21,135 bases of DNA from Candidatus Levyibacteriota bacterium (GTDB taxonomy: Bacteria > Patescibacteria > Microgenomatia > Levybacterales > UBA12049), in assembly GCA_016182425.1 (NCBI GenBank), contig JACPGP010000003.1, positions 1 to 21,135 on the forward strand, given 5' to 3'. The notes beneath the pieces were generated by a model. The model made no database searches, was not told the DNA's origin, and saw nothing but the letters and a program-made list of their open reading frames with translations. This document shows positions 15,337-21,046 of the stretch, piece after piece. Position 1 is the stretch's first letter, and each line of letters begins with the position of its first letter. The position numbers were made by a program, and so were the translations under genes.

Positions 15337-15373
15337 CGAATGACGAATAACAAACAGAAAAAGTATAAATAAA

Positions 15374-16576
15374 ATGAAACCGACAGACAAAAAAAAGACA
15401 TATGGTTTAAAGGGACTTTCTTCTGTAGTTTCCTCAATCGAAGTTTCGGCCATCAAACGAGTGCAGAATTTGGCAAGCTCCTCAAAAGGCGTTGTTTCAC
15501 TTGCCCAAGGCACACCTTCTTTTTTTACCCCAGACTACGTTAAAAACGCTATCAAAGATGCAATGGATAAAAATCTCACCGATAAATATACCATTGGGTT
15601 TGGCATAGAACCTCTTAGAGTTGCAATTGTTAACAAGCTTAAAAAAGATAATGGTATTGTGACCGAAAAAGAACAAATAATTGTCACGCACGGCGGAATC
15701 GAAGGGCTTATGGCAGTTTTTATGACACTGTTAAACCCAGATGATGAAATGATTGTTTTAACCCCGGATTATGCTTCGCATATTACCCAAGTAAAAATTG
15801 CACTGGGCGGAAAATCACCAACCTTTGTTCCGTTACAGGAAACAACAAAAGGTTGGATACTTGATCCAGAACTCCTAGAAAAGGCTGTGACAAAAAAAAC
15901 TAAAGCGATTCTTTTTTGTAATCCCTGCAACCCAACAGGAAAAGTATTTACCAAAGTCGAACTAAAAGAGATTGTCCGTATTGCCCTAAAACATAATTTA
16001 TACATTATAAGTGATGAAATATATGAGTATTTTCTCTATGATGGCCGAGAGCATTTTAGCACGGCAAGTTTTTCGGAAGTGGCCGATAGGACAATTTCTG
16101 TTTTTGGCGTCTCAAAGTCTTATTCGATGACAGGATGGAGAATTGGATATTTAGTTGCCAACAAAACACTTGCTTCCCAAATCTTTAAGATTCACGATTC
16201 GCTGGTAACGTGCCCGACTGCCGCTTCTCAATATGGAGCCATCGCAGCCATTAACGGCCCAAAGAATGAGATATTGCGCTTCAAGAAAGAATACGAAAAG
16301 AGAAGGCAAATTTGCATGGAAGAATTAGGCAAGACTGATAGATTAGAATTTTCTGCTCCAGAAGGTGCGTACTATATTTTTCCAAAATTCAAAAAACCAG
16401 TTGACGATTTTGCATTGGCGCTTGAAATGGTGGAAAAAGCAGGTGTTGCGCTTGTCCCTGGTAGCGCTTTTGGAAAGGGAGGAGAAAATCATGTCCGTAT
16501 TACTTACTGTTATGCGCAAGACATCCTCCGAGAAGGCTTACAGCGTTTCGTCAAGTATATAAACAAACATCTCTAA
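15374..16576 (+). CDS. Class I/II PLP aminotransferase (aspartate/aromatic type)
   Basis: A 400-residue fold-type I aminotransferase, cytoplasmic and PLP-dependent. It shows S-L-A-Q-G-T-P-S-F near residue 42 (substrate contact), T-H-G-G-I-E-G-L (PLP phosphate loop), P-D-Y-A-S-H, N-P-C-N-P-T-G-K-V (PLP Asn), D-E-I-Y-E-Y-F (PLP Asp) and V-S-K-S-Y-S-M-T-G-W-R-I-G-Y with the Schiff-base lysine at ~residue 253. Near the C terminus, H-V-R-I-T-Y carries the Arg that binds the alpha-carboxylate. This subgroup includes aspartate and aromatic aminotransferases, and sequence alone does not decide the substrate. I infer that it may supply the Tyr/Phe transamination needed by the pathway at the left of the window. 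It has its own promoter and is the last housekeeping gene before the accessory region. Confidence 0.9.
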   Translation: MKPTDKKKTYGLKGLSSVVSSIEVSAIKRVQNLASSSKGVVSLAQGTPSFFTPDYVKNAIKDAMDKNLTDKYTIGFGIEPLRVAIVNKLKKDNGIVTEKEQIIVTHGGIEGLMAVFMTLLNPDDEMIVLTPDYASHITQVKIALGGKSPTFVPLQETTKGWILDPELLEKAVTKKTKAILFCNPCNPTGKVFTKVELKEIVRIALKHNLYIISDEIYEYFLYDGREHFSTASFSEVADRTISVFGVSKSYSMTGWRIGYLVANKTLASQIFKIHDSLVTCPTAASQYGAIAAINGPKNEILRFKKEYEKRRQICMEELGKTDRLEFSAPEGAYYIFPKFKKPVDDFALALEMVEKAGVALVPGSAFGKGGENHVRITYCYAQDILREGLQRFVKYINKHL

Positions 16577-16578
16577 AC

Positions 16579-16617
16579 GGAATGGCAATTACTTCTTATC
16601 ATTTCGGTCTACACATA
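16579..16617 (+). pseudogene. 3'-end fragment of a GNAT acetyltransferase gene
   Basis: Thirteen codons read G-M-A-I-T-S-Y-H-F-G-L-H-I and match the C terminus of the intact GNAT at 20508-20933 (R-M-V-I-I-S-H-H-F-G-L-R-I-A-K). The preceding sequence is the end of the aminotransferase gene, so nothing of the rest of the GNAT remains and its stop codon is also lost. It begins 2 nt after the aminotransferase stop. Confidence 0.6.
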
Positions 16618-16672
16618 ATCTCTACTCCGAAGGCATGCAGCCAAACGGTAGTGTGGATGGCAGGGTAGTAGG
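16579..16672 (+). repeat. Conserved GNAT-tail/spacer repeat, copy A
   Basis: Contains the GNAT tail fragment followed by a block (CTACTCCGAAGGCATGCAGC and onward to about 16672) that matches 20887-20991. Copy A lacks about 14 nt found in copy B just after the GNAT tail. Differences in the shared block are nearly all transitions. The remaining sequence to 16729, before the racemase-like stop codon, shows nothing I recognise. Confidence 0.75.
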
Positions 16673-16729
16673 AGCAACAGTAAAGAGGTTGACCGTTGGC
16701 TTTTGGTTGTATGGCATGATATGTTTTAG

Positions 16730-17542
16730 TTATCGGGGAATTTGAGCATGTTTGTCCATTGAAAGTTTTAACACTGCTTGCGCAAGCGCGTCAACAGGAT
16801 CAACAAAAGGGGCTCTTTGGTAACTATCATTTAGGGCGGGGGGAATTTCGGTGCAGCCGCCAATAATTACTTCTGCGCCTCTTTTTGAAACAAGATAATC
16901 CGCAACGTCTGTAAGCAGTCGTATTGATTCGCCGGAAACCGTTGCGCCGGTTGCCTTTACACCAAAACCCGGGTCATATATTGCCGACATCACAGCGTCT
17001 TGTTCTTGCGAACCTAAATCAAGATTAACTGGTGTTAATCCGGCGTCTTTTACTGCTTTTGTATAAAGCCCTGCCATCATCGTCCCATCGGTTCCCAAAA
17101 TACCGACACGCTTTACATGTGGATATTTTTCCTGTATTTCCGAAACAGCGGATCCCATAAGCGGCACCCAAGGAATTGGTAAATAAGGTTGCAATTCTTC
17201 CCGCCAAGCGTGAGCAGTATTACAAATGACTACGAGAAAATCAAAACCCTCTCTCTCTGCTTGTTGGGCAATTGCCAGTATTCTTCCGCCTATTTCGTAA
17301 TAAGCGCTTGGGTCATCTGCTGCCTGTTTTTTAAGCGCGTCTGTCCTGTCGAGAATGGATGTTGCGCTCATAAGCCCATATCCTGGATGGTCCTGGTCTT
17401 TTTTGGCAGTTGGGTTTGCAGTAAGCAACGCCTCAAGAAATGGAATGTGAGCTAAAGGTCCAAGACCGCCAATAATAAGTGGAACAAGCGCCTGTTCTGG
17501 TATACGAATAGTTTCTGCAAACCTTTTCCGTTTGCCAGCCAT
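16730..17542 (-). CDS. Aspartate/glutamate racemase-family protein
   Basis: A protein of about 270 residues of the Asp/Glu racemase (AspR/MurI-like) fold, which inverts the alpha-carbon using two cysteines. Seen in order: G-G-L-G-P-L-A near the start, V-V-I-C-N-T-A-H with the first catalytic Cys, V-G-I-L-G-T-D-G-T-M at the second half, and I-I-G-G-C-T-E-I-P with the second Cys. Both cysteines are present, so it is probably active, but sequence does not show whether on aspartate, glutamate or a related compound. The open frame extends to 17584, but I start it at 17542 because a TATAAT box lies 7 nt upstream and the extra 14 residues are a hydrophobic, poorly conserved-looking run. Its base composition looks more GC-rich than its neighbours, and it sits between the two halves of a duplicated module, both signs of recent acquisition. 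Confidence 0.85.
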   Translation of the reverse strand: MAGKRKRFAETIRIPEQALVPLIIGGLGPLAHIPFLEALLTANPTAKKDQDHPGYGLMSATSILDRTDALKKQAADDPSAYYEIGGRILAIAQQAEREGFDFLVVICNTAHAWREELQPYLPIPWVPLMGSAVSEIQEKYPHVKRVGILGTDGTMMAGLYTKAVKDAGLTPVNLDLGSQEQDAVMSAIYDPGFGVKATGATVSGESIRLLTDVADYLVSKRGAEVIIGGCTEIPPALNDSYQRAPFVDPVDALAQAVLKLSMDKHAQIPR

Positions 17543-17549
17543 AATTTTT

Positions 17550-17577
17550 ATTATACTAACCAATATAAAAAACACAA
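17550..17577 (-). promoter_or_regulatory. Promoter of the racemase-like gene
   Basis: On the minus strand, TTGTGT (17572-17577), a 16-nt spacer and a perfect TATAAT (17550-17555), with the ATG 7 nt further on. This gives a nearly leaderless message. It diverges from the antitoxin promoter 17 bp away. Confidence 0.55.
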
Positions 17578-17582
17578 CCACC

Positions 17583-17719
17583 AAATTTTAATTCTTGATT
17601 TCTCCTCTCAAATTGATACAATAAAACCATATGAGTCAAGCAATAACCGTTTCTCCTAAAACAATCGAGGCAATCGTTGAACAGCTTGCTGTATTGACGA
17701 AAGAAGTAAAAGCCATTAA
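17583..17719 (+). repeat. Antitoxin promoter and 5' coding repeat, copy A
   Basis: This segment matches 21001-21135 through the promoter (TTGATT, TACAAT), the start codon and the first ~29 codons of the antitoxin. Most coding differences fall in third positions or are conservative, so both copies have been kept under selection as genes. Confidence 0.8.
17595..17622 (+). promoter_or_regulatory. Promoter of the toxin-antitoxin operon
   Basis: TTGATT (17595-17600), a 16-nt spacer, and TACAAT (17617-17622) with a TGA extension. The ATG follows after 8 nt, so the message has almost no leader. The same promoter precedes the second antitoxin copy at 21047. Confidence 0.55.
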
Positions 17720-17867
17720 AGCAAGGCTTTTTGAAGAAGAACCTCCCTACGGCAGTGATGCGTGGTGGGCGTGGTCTGATAAAAAGGCACTTGAGGAAAT
17801 TAAGGCTGGTAAGGGAATAAAGATTCACAATAAAAAAGAACTCGCTGAGTTTTTTAATAATCTATGA
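17631..17867 (+). CDS. Putative antitoxin of a RelE-type toxin-antitoxin pair
   Basis: A 78-residue protein encoded directly before, and overlapping by 4 bp, a RelE/ParE-like toxin gene, the standard antitoxin-first order. Residues ~9-35 (T-I-E-A-I-V-E-Q-L-A-V-L-T-K-E-V-K-A-I) form an amphipathic, heptad-like helix suited to dimerisation. The middle has an acidic E-E-E-P-P turn and a Trp-rich D-A-W-W-A-W stretch. The C terminus is a Lys-rich helix ending E-L-A-E-F-F-N-N-L, probably the toxin-wrapping part. I see no clear helix-turn-helix or ribbon-helix-helix motif, so autoregulation is uncertain. The role is inferred from position and size. A second, closely similar copy begins at 21047. Confidence 0.75.
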   Translation: MSQAITVSPKTIEAIVEQLAVLTKEVKAIKARLFEEEPPYGSDAWWAWSDKKALEEIKAGKGIKIHNKKELAEFFNNL

Positions 17868-18121
17868 AGTTAGATGTTGCCCCACGAGCGAGAAAGCAGC
17901 TTTCTAAACTTCCTCAAAATATTCAAAAGAAAGCGCATCGCCAGTTTTCCTTCCTTCTTTCAGATTATCGTCATCCTTCCCTTCATGCTAGAAAAATGGG
18001 CGGTGGTGGAATTTTTGAAGCACGAATTGACATCCACTACCGATTCACATTTCAGGTTATGAAGGAGCAAATCTTTATCCTTACAGTCGGTCCCCACGAC
18101 GAGGGATTGGGGAAGAAATGA
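17864..18121 (+). CDS. RelE/ParE-superfamily toxin
   Basis: An 85-residue toxin-like protein. It shows the superfamily pattern: V-A-P-R-A-R-K-Q-L-S-K-L-P at the first strand and helix, a basic second helix, then H-A-R-K-M-G-G-G-G-I-F-E-A-R-I-D-I-H-Y-R-F-T-F and I-L-T-V-G-P-H-D-E-G-L. In RelE-type members the basic and His/Tyr residues of these strands act in cutting mRNA on the ribosome; ParE-type members instead poison gyrase, and sequence alone does not fully separate them. Its start overlaps the antitoxin stop (ATGA), giving coupled translation. It seems complete. The region immediately downstream contains gene fragments. Confidence 0.82.
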   Translation: MKLDVAPRARKQLSKLPQNIQKKAHRQFSFLLSDYRHPSLHARKMGGGGIFEARIDIHYRFTFQVMKEQIFILTVGPHDEGLGKK

Positions 18122-18322
18122 GGCTACAGGCACAACCGTAAACCACCCCAGAGTATTTTGAGGGTTGACTTTTACCTGGGCTGCAGTGGCTCCTGCCAGA
18201 ATGTTATAAATACTATTACCGTTCCCAGGGCCTCTGCCACCTTTAACTGGAGCAACAACCCCGTACCCGGATGGGCAAGCCCCCTTCGAACTCCTGGCAA
18301 TGAATGGGGCAGAAGCAGTCTT
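18122..18322 (-). pseudogene. Fragment of a putative secreted/surface protein gene
   Basis: Read on the minus strand, an open frame of ~67 codons encodes a Gly/Asn/Ala-rich, protein-like sequence containing ACPSGYGVVAPV, GNGNSIYNILAGAT and VKVNPQNTLGWFTVVPVA. It is clearly richer in G+C than its surroundings. The stretch has no start codon of its own context, no promoter, and is bounded by the toxin stop on one side and an in-frame stop on the other, so I read it as a remnant. The composition suggests an extracellular protein, but I cannot name a family. A plus-strand open frame across the same bases (18158-18412) looks less protein-like. Confidence 0.4.
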
Positions 18323-18339
18323 TCAGACCACCTGCACCT

Positions 18340-18537
18340 CAGTCAAAAAACTTTGATACTTTTTTGTTTTTCTCGGGAGATGGTGATTTTGCTTCTCTAT
18401 ATAAACTTTTGATTGATTTACACAAACAAGTAATTGTAATTTTTGCTCACGGTCATATGGGCAAGGAGGTTTATCAGATTAAGAAGGGAATTTTTACAAA
18501 GGCTATAGATAAATTAGAGGCAAATTTGTTCATCTAA
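18340..18537 (+). pseudogene. C-terminal fragment of a NYN/LabA-like nuclease gene
   Basis: About 65 codons encode F-D-T-F-L-F-F-S-G-D-G-D-F-A-S-L-Y-K-L-L and then V-I-V-I-F-A-H-G-H-M-G-K-E-V. This matches the second half of NYN (LabA/DUF88) domains, with the S-G-D-G-D-F acidic motif of the PIN-like fold. The first half of the domain, including its initial Asp, is missing. An ATG at 18304 opens the same frame, but the ~12 codons before the match are antisense to the surface-protein fragment, so it is a chance start. The fragment ends in a normal TAA. It is probably non-functional, though a short product is possible. Confidence 0.65.
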
Positions 18538-18540
18538 AAA

Positions 18541-18565
18541 ATACCCCCCCGATTGCTCGAGGGGC
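18541..18565 (-). terminator. Possible rho-independent terminator, minus strand
   Basis: On the minus strand, CCCC-T-CGA-GCAA-TCG-G-GGGG forms a stem with a GCAA tetraloop (GNRA type), followed by GGGTATTTTTT. The T-run is on the minus-strand side only. No intact minus-strand gene ends here, so it may be left over from a lost gene. The remaining sequence from 18566 to 18736 holds only a possible promoter near its end. Confidence 0.35.
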
Positions 18566-18702
18566 GTGATTAACTCCCTTTATACCACACCCCATCCCTC
18601 CCGTCAAGAGCCGATAGTATTTTGATGGTTGATTTTCTTCCTAATCTGTGGTATTAAAAGAGAGGACTATAGGGTTAAGGATAAATAAAAAAATCTTCAT
18701 CG

Positions 18703-18734
18703 TATAAATTCTCTTTATTTTCCGTAGCTATTAT
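18703..18734 (+). promoter_or_regulatory. Candidate promoter of the orphan three-gene unit
   Basis: Two candidate -10 boxes precede the ATG at 18737: TATAAA at 18703-18708 and TATTAT at 18729-18734, the latter only 2 nt from the ATG. Neither has a convincing -35 box. Confidence 0.3.
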
Positions 18735-18736
18735 TT

Positions 18737-19381
18737 ATGGCGAGAGAGAAAGTTTTAAACAACGGCTCGAGTTTATTTTTAAAGGGGGCAGACCTTCTTC
18801 TCGCAGAACTTCAGGATCCAGAAAATTTGATGATAGGATCAGCATACGATGGATTAGGTCGTTTGTTGACATTTGACGGGAGAATTCCTTATAGACAAGC
18901 ATTAGATAGTTTATCTCCTTTCGAGCAGAGAATAATGGAACGTCTTCAGTCTAGGCAAGAAATCCAATTGATTCCTGTTGAGCCAGCATCAAATATAGAA
19001 AACTCTTGTGTTGTAATTCAAGAAGGAAGAATAGGTCATGTTTCTATTTTACTGCAAGATGATATAAAAAATTATAATTTCGCCGAACCACATTTTATTA
19101 TCGGAGCAATCCAATTTTTACCAGAAGAATACAAATCTTTAGAAGATGAAAAGACAAAACATGATCAGGATTTTTTTCAGCAAGCACAGTTTGTAAGTAA
19201 AGAACTTCAGAAAATGGAGGATGTGGGTAAGTTGGAGCAAGTAGTTTCTAACATAAGAGATAGTTTTATGCATACAGGACCTTTATTTGTCTACGTTAGA
19301 AATCGTATTTACTCCTCCTTCGACCGCGCAGGCAAGAATCTTGTAGACCGCATTATTGATGGGGGGGAAATCGTTTGTTAA
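18737..19381 (+). CDS. Protein of unknown function, first gene of an orphan operon
   Basis: A 214-residue soluble-looking protein with no signal peptide or membrane segment. I do not recognise its family. Visible features: an N-terminal helix-rich part (residues ~10-70), a central beta-rich stretch C-V-V-I-Q-E-G-R-I-G-H-V-S-I-L-L-Q-D-D (~90-110), a charged helix (~130-170: E-E-Y-K-S-L-E-D-E-K-T-K-H-D-Q-D), and a C-terminal segment with F-V-Y-V-R-N-R-I-Y-S-S-F. The coding quality is good and it is followed after 2 nt by the next gene, so the pair is probably one functional unit. It lies downstream of gene fragments, inside the accessory region. Confidence 0.75.
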   Translation: MAREKVLNNGSSLFLKGADLLLAELQDPENLMIGSAYDGLGRLLTFDGRIPYRQALDSLSPFEQRIMERLQSRQEIQLIPVEPASNIENSCVVIQEGRIGHVSILLQDDIKNYNFAEPHFIIGAIQFLPEEYKSLEDEKTKHDQDFFQQAQFVSKELQKMEDVGKLEQVVSNIRDSFMHTGPLFVYVRNRIYSSFDRAGKNLVDRIIDGGEIVC

Positions 19382-19383
19382 CA

Positions 19384-20511
19384 ATGCTTCCACGTCAACC
19401 TGTTAATACATGGCAACAAGAGGACCAGGTATATATTTATTGCGTAAATCTTTTATTTATCTCTGGGGGTCCTGCTAGGCTTCAAGAATTTAGCGGAGGG
19501 CAACTTTCGCCAAATCATTTAGATAGATTTTTTGATGACAAAGCAGTATTTTATTCACAAGCTCTTGGAGAAGAATCTCCACTGGAATGGCCAAGTAAAT
19601 CACTTCACGAGAAAGCTTTTTGGGTTGGGCAAAAAGTGCAGGAAGTTAATTCGAAATTACAGCGCTATAGAGACATTAACGGATTAACTATTCGTTGGGA
19701 AGAAAGAATTCTAGGTGAGCGTCCTCTAATTGTAGATGAGGTTGTAAAACAAAATCTTTCAGACAAAATAAGTAGAATTTTTGGAATAGATAAAAACTCG
19801 GATGAGTCAGATAAAGATTACTGGAGGCGTGTTGTTCGAGAAGTAATTGCTCGTGATGAGCTATCATTATCGCTTTTAGTTTGGTCAATTATTAGTACAG
19901 CGGTGGAAATAACTCAGTCGGATTATGGTATGTCCAGCACTTTCCGAGATATACACAAATTATTAACAACAGGGCCATTAAGTCTAGAAAAAGGAGATTT
20001 TTATTGTTGTGTTGTTCCTTCATCTAAAATAGTTGATAGCCAAACAGATGATAAGATAGCAGAGGATTCACAATCAATGGCTAATAGAATGGAATATAAC
20101 AGATGGCATTTTATCCCGGGGGATGTGAAGCGAGATAGCATTCCTCTTAAACGAGATTGGTTTTATCCACCAACAATCCCCGATATTGCAACAGAGGTTG
20201 ATTGGCATCATGGAGGACATGTCGACGCAAAAATTCATCATAGCCTTCGAATACCTGCTTCTGTTGTTGTAGATGGAACAGAATATAGAGGATCCTACGA
20301 TATTCGCCTGCTACGCCAAAGTGGCGAGCCTTATAAACCTGACGACATTAAAACTGCAAAGGTATATCTGGATGTATTAGGAAATGTAATACAATCAGTT
20401 GTTGAATACGTGGAAGAAACGGGCCAACAATTAAAAATAGGGGCTTTTACGACAAGATGGTACAAAAATCATCTTTGGAAAGAGTATGCTAGAATAGCAT
20501 CATCAGCATGA
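19384..20511 (+). CDS. Protein of unknown function with a His-rich motif, second gene of an orphan operon
   Basis: A 375-residue soluble-looking protein whose family I do not recognise. The first two thirds are helical and charged. The last third holds the most distinctive segment: R-W-H-F-I-P-G-D, then D-W-F-Y-P-P-T-I-P-D-I-A (~260-270) and DWHHGGHVDAKIHHS (273-287), with five His in 12 residues, which suggests metal binding or an acid-base active site. A beta-rich domain with Y-R-G-S-Y-D-I-R-L-L follows. I start it at the ATG at 19384, 2 nt after the previous stop; a TTG at 19375 in frame would overlap that gene. Its stop overlaps the GNAT gene as ATGA, so all three genes are co-translated. 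No transmembrane segments, signal peptide or nucleotide-binding motifs are seen. Confidence 0.78.
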   Translation: MLPRQPVNTWQQEDQVYIYCVNLLFISGGPARLQEFSGGQLSPNHLDRFFDDKAVFYSQALGEESPLEWPSKSLHEKAFWVGQKVQEVNSKLQRYRDINGLTIRWEERILGERPLIVDEVVKQNLSDKISRIFGIDKNSDESDKDYWRRVVREVIARDELSLSLLVWSIISTAVEITQSDYGMSSTFRDIHKLLTTGPLSLEKGDFYCCVVPSSKIVDSQTDDKIAEDSQSMANRMEYNRWHFIPGDVKRDSIPLKRDWFYPPTIPDIATEVDWHHGGHVDAKIHHSLRIPASVVVDGTEYRGSYDIRLLRQSGEPYKPDDIKTAKVYLDVLGNVIQSVVEYVEETGQQLKIGAFTTRWYKNHLWKEYARIASSA

Positions 20512-20933
20512 AAATTTATATTGCTAAATCCATGCAGGATATTAAAGATTGTTATCCTGTTATGGCGCAGTTAAGAACGGGATTAAAAAAGGAAGAATTT
20601 ATAGAAAGAGTAAATAGACAACAAAAAGATGGTTATATACTTGCCTTTATAAGAAACAAAGGTATCGTAGTAACAGTGGCAGGTTTTAGAATTATAGAAA
20701 ATCTCGCGCATGGAAAATTTCTCTATATTGATGATTTTATAACAGATAGTCAAAGTCGTTCGAAAGGATATGGCGATAAACTTTTTGATTTTCTTGTTGA
20801 GTATGCCAAAAAAGAAATGTGCAAAGAGATTCATCTTGACTCGGGAGTGCAGCGTTTTGATGCTCACCGTTTTTATTTTAGAAAACGTATGGTAATTATT
20901 TCTCATCATTTCGGCCTACGCATTGCCAAATAA
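20508..20933 (+). CDS. GNAT-family N-acetyltransferase
   Basis: A 141-residue Gcn5-related acetyltransferase, transferring acetyl from acetyl-CoA to an amine. Seen: the fold's beta4 strand F-L-Y-I-D-D-F-I-T-D, the acetyl-CoA pyrophosphate loop R-S-K-G-Y-G-D-K-L (Q/R-x-x-G-x-G/A form), and the C-terminal L-D-S-G-V-Q-R-F-D-A-H-R-F-Y-F-R-K-R-M with the usual late Tyr. Length is typical of a stand-alone GNAT. Its ATG overlaps the stop of the unknown 375-residue gene, which suggests that it modifies that protein, its product or a shared target; this is inference. The last 13 codons and the following spacer are repeated at 16579-16672. Confidence 0.88.
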   Translation: MKIYIAKSMQDIKDCYPVMAQLRTGLKKEEFIERVNRQQKDGYILAFIRNKGIVVTVAGFRIIENLAHGKFLYIDDFITDSQSRSKGYGDKLFDFLVEYAKKEMCKEIHLDSGVQRFDAHRFYFRKRMVIISHHFGLRIAK

Positions 20934-20991
20934 CAACAACCTCTATTCCGAAGGTATGCAGCCAGACGGTGGTGTAGACGGCAGGGTGGTG
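20887..20991 (+). repeat. Conserved GNAT-tail/spacer repeat, copy B
   Basis: Homologue of 16579-16672. It covers the last codons of the GNAT gene, its stop, and a block from about 20941 (CTCTATTCCGAAGGTATGCA onward). Here the block leads within 10 bp into the antitoxin promoter segment, whereas copy A is separated from its antitoxin by the racemase-like gene. Confidence 0.75.
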
Positions 20992-21012
20992 ATAGCAAAA
21001 AAATTTTAATTC

Positions 21013-21040
21013 TTGATTTCCCCTCTAAAGTTGGTACAAT
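21013..21040 (+). promoter_or_regulatory. Promoter of the second antitoxin copy
   Basis: TTGATT (21013-21018), a 16-nt spacer, and TACAAT (21035-21040) with a TGG extension. The ATG follows after exactly 6 nt. Confidence 0.55.
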
Positions 21041-21046
21041 CATAGT

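Noticed and set aside
15340..15372. A 10-codon open frame (MTNNKQKKYK) just before the class I aminotransferase, possibly a leader peptide
   Set aside because: The predicted transcription start (about 15343) falls after its ATG, it has no run of regulatory codons, and no attenuator hairpin follows.
18270..18310. GC-rich stretch with TTCGAAC that resembles a tRNA T-arm
   Set aside because: No matching acceptor, D or anticodon stems could be found around it; it belongs to the surface-protein fragment.
18158..18412. An 84-codon plus-strand open frame after the toxin gene
   Set aside because: The minus-strand reading of the same bases is much more protein-like, and this frame runs out of phase across the NYN fragment.
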